Both the position numbers and the translations under genes were made by a program. The notes beneath the pieces were generated by a model that did no database searches, had not been told where the DNA came from, and worked only from the letters and a program-made list of their open reading frames with translations. Below are positions 1-8,632 of a stretch of DNA of 64,000 bases, in pieces; positions within the stretch are counted from its first letter, which is position 1; each line of letters begins with the position of its first letter. This DNA comes from Marinospirillum sp031581385. Lineage in GTDB: Bacteria; Pseudomonadota; Gammaproteobacteria; Pseudomonadales; Halomonadaceae. The stretch lies in NCBI RefSeq assembly GCF_044810985.1, contig NZ_CP085242.1, forward strand, positions 1,054,001-1,118,000, in the 5' to 3' direction.

Positions 1-1352
1 GTGGTGATGATGTCGTCGTCGCGTCCGGCAAACCAGAAGGTGCCGTCTTCGTGCATTTCCACGACATCACCGGTCAGGTAATACTTGTCATGGAAAGGTT
101 TTTTCTCCTGCCAGGTGTAACCCTGAAAGAAAAACGCCGGGGAGTTTTCCATATCCACAGCCAACTGCCCGGTTTGCCCGGCTTCCAGTTCCTTGTATTC
201 AGCATCCAGAATCGCCAGACGGTAACCGGGCATGGGCATGCCCATGGAGCCGACAGGCGAAAGATGCGTCAAAGCATGGTGGCAGCAGCAGGTCATGCCG
301 GTTTCGGTCTGGCCGTAGTGATCCATGACCCGGCAACCCAGGTTATCACCAACCCAGTTGACCACTTCGGTGTTCAAAGGCTCACCGGCAGAGCTGGCAA
401 CCCGCAGGAAAAGCTCATCAGACTTGCCATCCAGAATGCCGCTAGATTTCATCATCCGGTAGGCAGTGGGGGCAGAAGCCAGGTTGGAAATCTTGTGCTT
501 CTTCAAAAATTCCAGGGTGTTTTCGGCCGTGAAACCCGCTTCATTAAAGTGGGTGGTCACACCCAGCAGCAGTGGGCCGGTGATGGCATAGTAGAGGCCA
601 TAAGCCCAACCGGGGTCGGCCATATTCCAGAAGTTGTCACCTTCCTGAAGGTCGATGGCATAACGCATGTAAAGATAGAAGGCAGGCAGTGCCTTGACCG
701 GAACCGCCACACCTTTGGACTTGCCGACAGTGCCGGAGGTAAACATCTGTAAAAAAGGCTCTTCGGCATCCAGAACCGGTGCTTCACATTCCGGCGCTTG
801 ATTCGCCAGAAGACTGGCGTAATGCAGGTCTTCCCATTGTTCGGCTTCAGCTTCCGTGCCGATCATCACCATACCGGGCAGATCTTTGATGGGCTTGAAT
901 TTTTCACGATTCTCGGCATCGGTGAATACCAGTTTGGTTTTGGCCTGGGTCAGACGATATTCAATGGCCTCATAACCAAAGGCAGTAAACAAGGGCTGGT
1001 AAACCGCACCCAGACGCCAGGCGGCCAGAATCAGTGCCAGCAGATCCGGTGTACGCGGCAACATGGCAGCCACCCGGTCACCCTTGCCCACGCCCTGGCT
1101 TTTCATCAGGTTGGCCAGCTTACCGGAGAAGGCATCCAATTCAGCAAAGGTCATCTGTGTGACTTTGCCCTCGGTATCTTCGTGAATCAAAGCAGGCTGG
1201 CTGGCCTTGCTGCCCTGGGCATGACGGCCACAACATTCGGTGAAGGCGTTAAAGCCTTCCTGCATGCTGCCCTGAAGTTGCTTCTCGACATCTGCCAACT
1301 GAAAAGACTGCATGAATGCTGCATAGTCTTGTGCTTCTGCGATTTCGGCCAT
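1..1352 (-). CDS. Acyl-CoA synthetase (AMP-forming), 3' end beyond the window
   Basis: This gene runs off the left edge with no stop in the window, so about 450 N-terminal residues are visible. The start (M-A-E-I-A-E) follows a GGAGGTGATC ribosome site. Adenylate-forming enzyme motifs are clear: the phosphate-binding loop TSGTVGKSKG, the YGQTETG motif and a late TGD plus a GRDDD hinge motif. The family couples a carboxylic acid to CoA through an acyl-AMP. The short N-terminus and overall motif spacing resemble acetate, propionate or medium-chain acyl-CoA ligases; the substrate is not readable. The TetR gene upstream on the same strand and the divergent thiolase point to short-chain acyl-CoA or fatty-acid metabolism. 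Confidence 0.88.
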   Translation of the reverse strand, partial: MAEIAEAQDYAAFMQSFQLADVEKQLQGSMQEGFNAFTECCGRHAQGSKASQPALIHEDTEGKVTQMTFAELDAFSGKLANLMKSQGVGKGDRVAAMLPRTPDLLALILAAWRLGAVYQPLFTAFGYEAIEYRLTQAKTKLVFTDAENREKFKPIKDLPGMVMIGTEAEAEQWEDLHYASLLANQAPECEAPVLDAEEPFLQMFTSGTVGKSKGVAVPVKALPAFYLYMRYAIDLQEGDNFWNMADPGWAYGLYYAITGPLLLGVTTHFNEAGFTAENTLEFLKKHKISNLASAPTAYRMMKSSGILDGKSDELFLRVASSAGEPLNTEVVNWVGDNLGCRVMDHYGQTETGMTCCCHHALTHLSPVGSMGMPMPGYRLAILDAEYKELEAGQTGQLAVDMENSPAFFFQGYTWQEKKPFHDKYYLTGDVVEMHEDGTFWFAGRDDDIIT

Positions 1353-1459
1353 GGATCACCTCCGGTCGGTCACTTGTTGTTTTTGTATAACCTTGACGTA
1401 AACGTCAACTTGTTACTTTAAATAAAGGCGACACACGGGCCGCCTCTGTGAAAACTTTT

Positions 1460-1475
1460 CCGAGCAAGCGCTCGG
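1460..1475. promoter_or_regulatory. Probable TetR operator upstream of the acyl-CoA synthetase
   Basis: CCGAGCAAGCGCTCGG is a palindromic 16-mer in the gap between the tetR stop and the synthetase start. Its core AGCAAGCGCT recurs, reverse-complemented, just upstream of tetR (2097-2106). A repeated core at both gene starts suggests one regulator binds both. Confidence 0.55.
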
Positions 1476-1500
1476 TTTTAATCAAGCCTAACCCAGACTT

Positions 1501-2085
1501 TTATTTCTCGCAAGCCTCTTCGCGCAAGACCATGGCGACCAGTTCCTGAGCCAGATCATCCGGTTCCAGACCTGCACCAGGCCGATACCATTGCACCGTC
1601 CAGTTGAGTGCTCCCAAAGCCAGACGCCTTTGCAGCCCCTGATTTCCGGCCATCAGGCCTTTTCCCTGACACTCCGCAATGACCTGAGTCCAGATGCTTT
1701 CATAGGCATCCCTGAGTTTGACCAGCTCCTGGCGTGAAGCTTGCGTCAGACTCCGCCACTCATAAATCGCGACGACGTGGGCATCCCTGTCTTCCAGAAG
1801 GGTGGAAAGATGAGCTCTGGCCAGGGCATAGAGGCGATCCCTGGGTTGCTCCAGACCTTCCAAAGCCTGGGTGGCAATCTGCATGGCATGCTGCATCCCC
1901 GATTCTATTACCGCAAAGAGGATTTCCTGCTTATCATTGAAATGATGAAAAAGACTGCCAGACTTGATACCCATGGCGTCCGCCAGCATGCGGACGGTGG
2001 TTGACTCATAACCCTGGTCACAGAAAAGGCGGGCGGCTATCGCCACCAGCTCCTTGCGTCTTTTTGAATTCTTGTTTAAGTTCAT
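1501..2085 (-). CDS. TetR/AcrR-family transcriptional regulator
   Basis: A 194-residue protein with an N-terminal TetR helix-turn-helix (residues about 10-60, including ARLFCDQGYESTTVRMLADA and GSLFHHFNDK) and a C-terminal helical ligand-binding domain. The gene lies upstream of the acyl-CoA synthetase on the same strand and is divergent from the thiolase. A shared 10-bp operator core sits 11 bp upstream of its start and again before the synthetase. It probably represses itself and both neighbours until an acyl-CoA ligand binds; the ligand is inferred from context only. Confidence 0.85.
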   Translation of the reverse strand: MNLNKNSKRRKELVAIAARLFCDQGYESTTVRMLADAMGIKSGSLFHHFNDKQEILFAVIESGMQHAMQIATQALEGLEQPRDRLYALARAHLSTLLEDRDAHVVAIYEWRSLTQASRQELVKLRDAYESIWTQVIAECQGKGLMAGNQGLQRRLALGALNWTVQWYRPGAGLEPDDLAQELVAMVLREEACEK

Positions 2086-2096
2086 GTGAGTTAACT

Positions 2097-2106
2097 AGCG
2101 CTTGCT
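2097..2106. promoter_or_regulatory. Probable TetR operator between tetR and thiolase
   Basis: AGCGCTTGCT lies in the 122-bp divergent gap and is the reverse complement of the core of the palindrome at 1460-1475. Its position overlaps the likely tetR promoter and could also affect the thiolase promoter. Confidence 0.5.
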
Positions 2107-2207
2107 TGGTTTTATGACTTGCGGGTCACAAACTACCCCTAGCCATTCATGAGGTCAAGCGGCACTCTATAGCCATAACAAATCCAGATTGATAAAGAGG
2201 TATTTCC

Positions 2208-3389
2208 ATGCAGCAAGATTCAATTGTTCTCGTATCCGGTGCCCGTACCGCCATGGGCGGACTTCAGGGTGCACTCTCCAGCCTGACAGCCCCTGAACTC
2301 GGCGGCTTTGCCATTGCCGATGCCATTCGTCGCGCGGGCCTTCAGCCCACCGACATTCAGGAAGTCATCATGGGTTGTGTTCTCCCAGCAGGCGTCAAAC
2401 AAGGTCCTGCACGCCAGGCCATGATGAATGCCGAAATTCCTGTTTCCACCGGAGCCACCACCATCAACAAGCTGTGTGGCTCGGGTATGAAAGCGGTGAT
2501 GCTGGCTCACGACCTGATCAAGGCAGGCAGCAATGACATCATGGTGGCGGGTGGCATGGAGAGCATGTCCAACGCACCTCACCTGCTGACCAAGGCACGC
2601 AGTGGCTATCGCCTGGGGCATGGTGAGATCAAGGATCACATGTTTCTGGATGGCCTGGAAGATGCCCGCACCGGTAAGCTGATGGGTGTTTTTGCCCAGG
2701 AAGTGGCCGATGATAAAGGCTACACCCGCGAAACCCTGGACAACTTTGCCATCAACTCCCTGAAGCGTGCCATGACGGCCATCGAAAACGGCAAGCTGAA
2801 GGCGGAAACCGTTCCGGTTACGATCAAGTCACGCAAGGGTGACGTGGTCGTGGAAGACGATGAACAGCCCCATCAGGCCAATATCGAGAAGGTTCCTTCC
2901 CTGCGTCCGGCTTTCAAAAAAGACGGCACCGTCACCGCAGCCAACTCCAGCTCCATTTCCGATGGTGCTTCCGCGCTGGTCTTGATGCGTGAATCCGAAG
3001 CCCAAAAACGCGGCCTCAAGCCCAAGGCACGCCTTGTTGCGCATGCCACCAACTCCCGTGAACCCAGCGAATTCACCCTGGCCCCGATTGGCTCCATTGA
3101 GAAGGTGTTGGACAAAGCCGGTTGGACACTGGATGAAGTGGATCTCTTTGAAATCAATGAAGCCTTTGCCGTGGTCACCCTGCTGGCGATGGATGGTCTG
3201 GGCATTCCCCATGAAAAAACCAACATCTACGGCGGTGCCTGTGCTCAGGGCCATCCCATCGGCTCCACCGGTTCGCGCCTGCTGGTGACCCTGATGCATG
3301 CCCTGGAGCAGGAAGGCAAGAAAAAAGGCATTGCCAGCCTCTGCATCGGCGGTGGCGAAGCAACCGCTGTTGCTATTGAACTGATTTAA
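2208..3389 (+). CDS. Acetyl-CoA C-acyltransferase (thiolase)
   Basis: A 393-residue enzyme of typical thiolase II length. The nucleophilic cysteine lies in NKLCGSGMKA near residue 89, the active-site histidine in CAQGHPIGSTGSR, and the second cysteine in SLCIGGGEAT at the C-terminus; NEAFA is also present. The family condenses two acetyl-CoA to acetoacetyl-CoA or cleaves 3-ketoacyl-CoA. Start ATG follows AAGAGG. It is divergent from tetR and probably shares its operator. No beta-hydroxylase partner is adjacent, so an AtoB/PhaA-type biosynthetic role and a degradative role cannot be told apart. A strong terminator follows. Confidence 0.92.
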   Translation: MQQDSIVLVSGARTAMGGLQGALSSLTAPELGGFAIADAIRRAGLQPTDIQEVIMGCVLPAGVKQGPARQAMMNAEIPVSTGATTINKLCGSGMKAVMLAHDLIKAGSNDIMVAGGMESMSNAPHLLTKARSGYRLGHGEIKDHMFLDGLEDARTGKLMGVFAQEVADDKGYTRETLDNFAINSLKRAMTAIENGKLKAETVPVTIKSRKGDVVVEDDEQPHQANIEKVPSLRPAFKKDGTVTAANSSSISDGASALVLMRESEAQKRGLKPKARLVAHATNSREPSEFTLAPIGSIEKVLDKAGWTLDEVDLFEINEAFAVVTLLAMDGLGIPHEKTNIYGGACAQGHPIGSTGSRLLVTLMHALEQEGKKKGIASLCIGGGEATAVAIELI

Positions 3390-3422
3390 AGCATCACTTT
3401 TAAGCACCCAACCGCCCTATCA

Positions 3423-3452
3423 CTGCCCGGCAGCAACAGCCGGGCAGTTTTT
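3423..3452 (+). terminator. Rho-independent terminator after the thiolase
   Basis: A perfect 9-bp stem CTGCCCGGC/GCCGGGCAG with a 7-nt loop is followed by TTTTT, 34 bp after the thiolase stop. Confidence 0.9.
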
Positions 3453-3519
3453 ACTTCTCCTGAACCTCCGCTTTAGCTACCATGCAAGCATCAAGCAAGA
3501 CTCCACCGAGGTTTAAGCA

Positions 3520-5550
3520 ATGGCACGACCAACTCCCTGGCTGCGTTTTCCAGAAAGCACCCGCTACAAAGCCGGGTTACTTGTGCTGGCCACCAGTTTG
3601 CTGTTGTTTTTCTCGATCATCTCCACCACTTCGGCTTTTTTTGGCCCCCAGCCCGACAGTTTTCAGCCCAGCAGCGAAAAGCGTGAGCTTTTTATTGAAA
3701 CCTACCAGGAACTTAAAAAAGGCCAACTGCCGGATTTAAGTGAAACCCTGGTCGAGCTGCAGGGCTACCCGCTTGCCCCTTACCTGGAATATCAGCTGTT
3801 TCGTAATCAGCTTGCCTACCAACTGGTGGATAATGAACAGCTTTTGTCTTTTTTACGTCACCATCAAGGCACAGCTTTCCATGACAAGCTAAAAGAGGAA
3901 TGGCTGGTTCAACTGGGCAGAAAGCAGGACTGGAAAACCTATACCCTTGTTGCCGGCTCCCAGGCATTCAGTGACCCACAGCTGGAGTGCTACCGCCTCC
4001 AGGCAGAAGGTAACCTTCAAGGCAGAAGTCTCAGTTGGCTGGAAACCAGTGCCCAATTCTGGCGCGATAACCAGCCCCTGCCCTCCAGTTGCGAACCCTT
4101 ACGCCAATCTCTCAGCAAACTGGGCTTTCTGAGCCAGGATGATTATTGGCAGGGAGCCCTGGGCCTAATGCGGGCAGGGCAGACACAGAAAGCCTGGGAC
4201 TACCGTGAACACCTGAGTAAAGAGCAGCGGCAATTTCTGGACTTCTGGCGGCGTGGACGTCTGAACCCGGCCAATCGCCTTCAGGCAGCCGTCGAGGATC
4301 GCGCCGCTGAACTGGAAACCCAGCCGGAACTGGGCAACGAAGTCCTGCTGGATTTATTAGAACAGCATGCCAGCAGTCACCCCAGCCAGACCCAGCGCTT
4401 CATCCAGCAACTTGAGGACAAGGAGTTACTCACAGCTGCTTCTGCCTACAGGGTGCACGAACTTCTCGCGATCCGCGCGGCCTGGCGCAATGCGCCCGAC
4501 ACTCTGGAGTTGTTTGCAGAGGTTCCCGAAAACAGGCGCACCGCCGAAGGCAGAGAGTGGTTTGCTCGTACCCAATTGCGCCGTGGCAACTGGCAGAAGC
4601 TGGTTGCGGCGATTCAAGAGTTGCCGGAAGCATTAAGTCAAAGCAATGAATGGCGCTACTGGCTGGCCAAAGCCTACCTGGAAAGTGATCAGCCCGAAAC
4701 AGCCGAACCTCTTCTGGAGTCTCTGGCGCAAGTGCGTAACTACTATGGTTTTCTAGCTGCCAGAGAACTGGGGGTACCACCCCAGATGAATGCCAGTCCC
4801 GCTCCCTTGAATGCAGTACCCCTGCAGGCATTGAGCGAAAAGCCGGGGATTCAGCGGGCCGGTGAACTCTATCTGACCGGTTTTGTTGAAGATGCACGCC
4901 GGGAATGGCATCACACTCTCGCCGAGGCTTCCACTGCCACCTGGCAACAGGCCGCCTGGCTGGCTCAAAACTGGGGTTGGTATGACCGCAGTGTCAATGC
5001 CATCCATAATGCCGGTTCTCAGAATGCTCTGGAGCTGCGCTTCCCACTGGCTCACCTGGATCAGCTCCGACCTCTGGCAAAGAAAGCCAATCTGGATCTG
5101 GCTCTGGTACTGGCGTTGATCCGCAAGGAAAGCCTTTTCAACCCGGAGGCCCGCTCTCATGTTGGCGCACTAGGTCTGATGCAGGTCATGCCCACAACCG
5201 GGCAGCAGGTTTCCAGACAGTTGCAAACCCCACTGCTTGCAGAAAGTGATCTGCTTAAGCCTGAATACAACCTGCCAATTGGCGTCCACTATCTTGCCAG
5301 GCTGATGCAGCGCTACCAGAACAATCCCACTCTGGCTGCTGCCGCCTATAATGCCGGACCTTCACGAGCCAGCAAATGGCAACAGCAGTTGGGTAAAGAC
5401 ACCGACCCGCGCTGGGTTGAACAGATCACTTATGCCGAAACCCGTGACTATGTGAAAAGCATCCTGGCTTTTCGTGAAGTCTATGCCTGGCGTTTACAGC
5501 AACAACAACTGCAGCTGGTCAGAGACACCCCCAAAACACCTGAAAGCTAA
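3520..5550 (+). CDS. slt: Soluble lytic murein transglycosylase
   Basis: A 676-residue periplasmic protein. A hydrophobic segment at about residues 19-40 acts as signal or anchor. A long superhelical alpha domain rich in tetratricopeptide-like helices (about 50-500) precedes a C-terminal SLT domain. The catalytic glutamate is E537 in IRKES, followed by GALGLMQVMP and AAYNAGP, the lysozyme-like motifs. The family cleaves the MurNAc-GlcNAc bond with 1,6-anhydro product. The length is close to E. coli Slt70 plus its signal. trmJ follows within 21 bp, so the two may be co-transcribed. Confidence 0.92.
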   Translation: MARPTPWLRFPESTRYKAGLLVLATSLLLFFSIISTTSAFFGPQPDSFQPSSEKRELFIETYQELKKGQLPDLSETLVELQGYPLAPYLEYQLFRNQLAYQLVDNEQLLSFLRHHQGTAFHDKLKEEWLVQLGRKQDWKTYTLVAGSQAFSDPQLECYRLQAEGNLQGRSLSWLETSAQFWRDNQPLPSSCEPLRQSLSKLGFLSQDDYWQGALGLMRAGQTQKAWDYREHLSKEQRQFLDFWRRGRLNPANRLQAAVEDRAAELETQPELGNEVLLDLLEQHASSHPSQTQRFIQQLEDKELLTAASAYRVHELLAIRAAWRNAPDTLELFAEVPENRRTAEGREWFARTQLRRGNWQKLVAAIQELPEALSQSNEWRYWLAKAYLESDQPETAEPLLESLAQVRNYYGFLAARELGVPPQMNASPAPLNAVPLQALSEKPGIQRAGELYLTGFVEDARREWHHTLAEASTATWQQAAWLAQNWGWYDRSVNAIHNAGSQNALELRFPLAHLDQLRPLAKKANLDLALVLALIRKESLFNPEARSHVGALGLMQVMPTTGQQVSRQLQTPLLAESDLLKPEYNLPIGVHYLARLMQRYQNNPTLAAAAYNAGPSRASKWQQQLGKDTDPRWVEQITYAETRDYVKSILAFREVYAWRLQQQQLQLVRDTPKTPES

Positions 5551-5571
5551 TCCCCTGTGTTCGAGAAAACC

Positions 5572-6315
5572 ATGTTTCCAAAAATTCGTATTGTACTGGT
5601 GCAAACCTTCCATCCCGGCAATATCGGTTCTGCAGCCCGTGCCATGAAAACCATGGGCTTGGAACGCCTGTACTTGGTCAACCCCGTCAGCTACCCGGAT
5701 GCAGAAGCAACCCGCATGGCCGCCGGAGCCAGTGACCTCCTGGACACCGCCCAGGTTTGTGAATCCATGCAGGAAGCCGTAGCAGATTGCTCCCTGGTCA
5801 TCGGAGCCAGTGCCCGCCTGAGAAATCAGTCGCTGACCGAACTGACTACCCGGCAAACCGGCACCCAGGCGGTTCAGGAAAGCCACCATGCGGAAGTAGC
5901 GCTGGTCTTTGGCCGGGAACGTACAGGGTTGCACAATGAAGAGCTGGCTTTTTGCACCCACCAGGTCAGCATTCCCGGCAACCCCAACTACAATATTCTC
6001 AATCTGGCGCAAGCCGTACAGTTGCTTTGCTATGAGGTTTTTCAGGCCAGTCAGGAACAGCAACCCCCCTCAACAGCCGAGCAGCGGGACTATCCCAGCC
6101 TGGATGCTGTTCTGGGATTTGAGCAACACCTGGAAAAGGCCCTGGAAGCCAGCGGCATGCTGAAGGGTGCATCCCACAAATCTGTGGCCCGACTCAACAC
6201 CCTGTTTCGGCGTGCACGACCGGACATTCAGGAGCTGGGATTGCTACGCAGCATGATCAGCCGCATGGAAAAGCAGGGCCTGGCCTGCCAGCAGGCCGAA
6301 GAAAAAAGCGAATAA
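5572..6315 (+). CDS. trmJ: tRNA (cytidine/uridine-2'-O-)-methyltransferase TrmJ
   Basis: A 247-residue SpoU/TrmH-type (SPOUT) RNA methyltransferase. The knot motifs are visible: PGNIGSAARAMKTMG near the N-terminus, LVFGRERTGL in the middle and IPGNPNYNILNLAQAVQ forming the SAM-binding knot. TrmJ 2'-O-methylates nucleotide 32 of several tRNAs. I chose the ATG at 5572; a GTG at 5557 would add five residues but has no visible ribosome site. The C-terminal helical region (about 170-247) is normal for TrmJ. Confidence 0.9.
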   Translation: MFPKIRIVLVQTFHPGNIGSAARAMKTMGLERLYLVNPVSYPDAEATRMAAGASDLLDTAQVCESMQEAVADCSLVIGASARLRNQSLTELTTRQTGTQAVQESHHAEVALVFGRERTGLHNEELAFCTHQVSIPGNPNYNILNLAQAVQLLCYEVFQASQEQQPPSTAEQRDYPSLDAVLGFEQHLEKALEASGMLKGASHKSVARLNTLFRRARPDIQELGLLRSMISRMEKQGLACQQAEEKSE

Positions 6316-6333
6316 AAGAAGCCAGGGAGCCTT

Positions 6334-6399
6334 TGATTAACGTGATGAGCGCAGGTTAGACAATTTCAACGCAGTATAAGCAAGCGCAATAGTTAATCA
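6334..6399. repeat. Short repeat, family 2, internally deleted copy
   Basis: A 66-bp element bounded by the inverted ends TGATTAAC and GTTAATCA. Both ends match the longer copies at 51786-51909 and 55345-55469 (for example ATGAGCGCAGGT at one end and AAGCGCAATAGTTAATCA at the other), but about 55 bp of the centre is missing. It fills the gap between trmJ and the convergent 69-residue gene. No coding capacity. Confidence 0.8.
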
Positions 6400-6409
6400 G
6401 GTTTTCTGG

Positions 6410-6619
6410 TTACTGAGGCTGGATGGTCAAAACCCTTTCTTCACCAAAACGGCTCAAGGCACTGGTGACTGCTTTTTCGATCTCCACGCCACCGGGGCAC
6501 AGCATGGTGCAGTTACCATGCACCATCTCAATCCGAAAAATGGTGGCTTTATCCGCCAGGCTTCGTGTCTGGCTGATCGCCTGAAGAATTTCCTGCTTTT
6601 TGGCATCAGTCACTAGCAT
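6410..6619 (-). CDS. Small uncharacterised protein, 69 residues
   Basis: Not a family I recognise. The ATG is preceded by AGGAAAG with good spacing and lies 22 bp after the agmatine deiminase stop, so it is probably the last gene of that unit. The sequence is mixed helical, soluble, with a central HGNCTMLCPGG (two cysteines separated by three residues) that could bind a metal or be redox active; this is a guess from spacing only. The family 2 repeat element lies just downstream. Confidence 0.65.
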   Translation of the reverse strand: MLVTDAKKQEILQAISQTRSLADKATIFRIEMVHGNCTMLCPGGVEIEKAVTSALSRFGEERVLTIQPQ

Positions 6620-6640
6620 TGAACTTTCCTATATATCCCT

Positions 6641-7720
6641 TCATGGCAGGGGTTGCTGCTGGGTGATGCAATGGATATTACCACCACCCAAAAGAATTTC
6701 CCGTCCCGGCAGCATCACCACCTGGCGCTCGGGAAAGAGCTGTTGCAGGAGGGCTTCGGCCTGGGCATCTTCAGGCACAGCAAAGCTGGGTGCAACAATG
6801 CCACCATTCACGATCAAAAAATTGACATAGCTGCCTGCCAGGCGGGTGCCTGGATCGCGGGGCTGGGTGCCTTCCACAGCATCCACCCCTTCACATTCTT
6901 CAGCGGTTGCATACAGAGGTGAAGGCAAGGGCAACTTATGAATGTTCAGGCTGCGTCCCTGGGCATCACAAGTCTTTTCCAGAACCTCAAGTGCAGCCTG
7001 ACAGCGCTGGAAATTGGGGTCCTGATCATCATCCGTCCAGGCCAGCAGGACTTCTCCGGGACGAACAAAGCAGCAAAAGTTATCGACATGCCCATCGGTT
7101 TCGTCATTGTACAGACCTTCAGGCAACCAGATGATCTTATCCACCCCCAGATATTGCTGCAATTCAGATTCAATGGCCGCCTGGGTCAGATGAGGATTGC
7201 GGTTGGAGTTCAGCAGGCATTCTTTCGTGGTAATCAGGGTTCCTTCACCATCGACATGAAAGGCACCGCCTTCCAGCACCAGGCCCTGGGTGCGAATCCG
7301 GGGAATTTTTTCCAGCTGCAGAATCTTGCTGGCCACCTGATCATCCCTTTTCCAGGGAAAATAAAGCCCCCCCTGCAAACCGCCCCAGGCATTGAATTCC
7401 CAGTCCATTCCGGCCAATTCACCTTCACAATTCACCACAAAGGTTGGTCCGGTATCCCGGACCCAGGCATCATCACTGGAAAGCTCCACCACTCGAATAT
7501 TGGGGTGTTGCAGGCGGTTGCAGGCATTTTCATACTGGTCGGCATTCACGCCGACGCTCACCGGTTCAAAGTGGGCAATCGCCAGGGCCACGCGGGCAAA
7601 AGCAGTTTGCGCGGGTTTGGCACCCAGACGCCAGTTATCCGTTCTTTGCGGCCACAGCATCCAGGTCTGCCGATGCGGTGCCCATTCGGCGGGCATATAA
7701 AAGCAGGAGGTCACGCGCAA
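6641..7720 (-). CDS. aguA: Agmatine deiminase
   Basis: About 359 residues, the usual length. The guanidine-modifying fold motifs are present: MPAEWAPHRQTWMLWP at the N-terminus, DDAWVRDTGP, the ETDGHVDNF histidine motif and the nucleophilic cysteine in LGGGNIHCITQQ near the C-terminus. The enzyme converts agmatine to N-carbamoylputrescine and ammonia. The reading frame opens with TTG (7720) directly after the upstream stop; GTG at 7714 or ATG at 7696 are alternatives, and homologues usually have a dozen residues before MPAEW, which favours the TTG or GTG. No aguB is adjacent. A decarboxylase that could supply agmatine lies at 41906-44170. Confidence 0.9.
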   Translation of the reverse strand: MRVTSCFYMPAEWAPHRQTWMLWPQRTDNWRLGAKPAQTAFARVALAIAHFEPVSVGVNADQYENACNRLQHPNIRVVELSSDDAWVRDTGPTFVVNCEGELAGMDWEFNAWGGLQGGLYFPWKRDDQVASKILQLEKIPRIRTQGLVLEGGAFHVDGEGTLITTKECLLNSNRNPHLTQAAIESELQQYLGVDKIIWLPEGLYNDETDGHVDNFCCFVRPGEVLLAWTDDDQDPNFQRCQAALEVLEKTCDAQGRSLNIHKLPLPSPLYATAEECEGVDAVEGTQPRDPGTRLAGSYVNFLIVNGGIVAPSFAVPEDAQAEALLQQLFPERQVVMLPGREILLGGGNIHCITQQQPLP

Positions 7721-8524
7721 TCAGGCTCTTTGGCTGCGAGCCTTGGCTTTACTGGCCATCACGGCTTTCTGCATATCCGACTGGAAGTTTTCTTCCTCTT
7801 CCATATCTTCCATACCTGCAGCCAACATATTGGGGCCGGAGCTCAGCTCTTGTTGGGCCAGAGGTTTTATTTTTTCAATGGCTGACTTGGTTTCATGCAA
7901 GACATCGCGGAACTGGGTTTGATCCGTTCCCTTGTACTTTTTCAGCTCTTTCATGATGTTGTTGAAGTAAATCATGGCCGCCCGATACTTTTTGTTTTTC
8001 AACTGCTCATTGGCCTGGGCCTGATTCATTTCAATCACCACCTGGGTGGCGGCATGACGCAGGTCGGTCATAAACTGCTGGCCCTTGGTTTCACTCAACT
8101 TGCCATCGCGATAATCCTTCATGATCAGGAATTGCACGTTTTTCAGCTGATTCAGAACTTCCTGGCCTTTTTGCTTGTCTTCAATGGGCTGCACAGGCGG
8201 GTTGGTCTGGGTCTTGATATCCCGAACCCGCTCCTCGGCATCGGCCAGTTGCTCCAGAAAATCGGGGTTCTTGTCGCCCAGATCCTGACGCTGGTGCAGA
8301 ATCTGAATCCAGCGCTCGGCCAGGCCAACGCGCAGGCCATGCGGGAGAAGATGGGGGCGGATTTTTGTCACCAGCGGCTCATAACGCTTGGCCTGACTGT
8401 CCAGCTCTTTCACCTGACGTTCCAGCTGTATACGTTTCTCTTCCTTGATCTTATTGTGATGAACCAGAAACAGCGTAACAAAAGCGAGGACAACGATGAC
8501 GCTGGAAACGATAAGAGCAATCAT
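7721..8524 (-). CDS. Uncharacterised membrane-anchored coiled-coil protein
   Basis: A 267-residue protein with one N-terminal membrane segment (about residues 2-21) followed by a highly charged, helix-rich region from residue 25 onwards that looks coiled-coil. The C-terminus is acidic (MEDMEEEENF) and ends in a basic tail. No enzymatic motif is visible. It lies directly upstream of agmatine deiminase, whose TTG start abuts its stop, so the two are probably translated from one message. No named family recognised. Confidence 0.75.
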   Translation of the reverse strand: MIALIVSSVIVVLAFVTLFLVHHNKIKEEKRIQLERQVKELDSQAKRYEPLVTKIRPHLLPHGLRVGLAERWIQILHQRQDLGDKNPDFLEQLADAEERVRDIKTQTNPPVQPIEDKQKGQEVLNQLKNVQFLIMKDYRDGKLSETKGQQFMTDLRHAATQVVIEMNQAQANEQLKNKKYRAAMIYFNNIMKELKKYKGTDQTQFRDVLHETKSAIEKIKPLAQQELSSGPNMLAAGMEDMEEEENFQSDMQKAVMASKAKARSQRA

Positions 8525-8632
8525 GGTCAGTTCCGATTTAATGATTTAATTGAAGGGTCGAAAATGTCATAGAGTGAACATGAATATACCTTTAATCCTG
8601 TAGGCTTTCCACTTCCCTATGTTAACCCTTGT

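Noticed and set aside
557..787. A 76-residue minus-strand frame within the acyl-CoA synthetase
   Set aside because: Out of frame with the synthetase, which has continuous adenylate-forming motifs across the same stretch.
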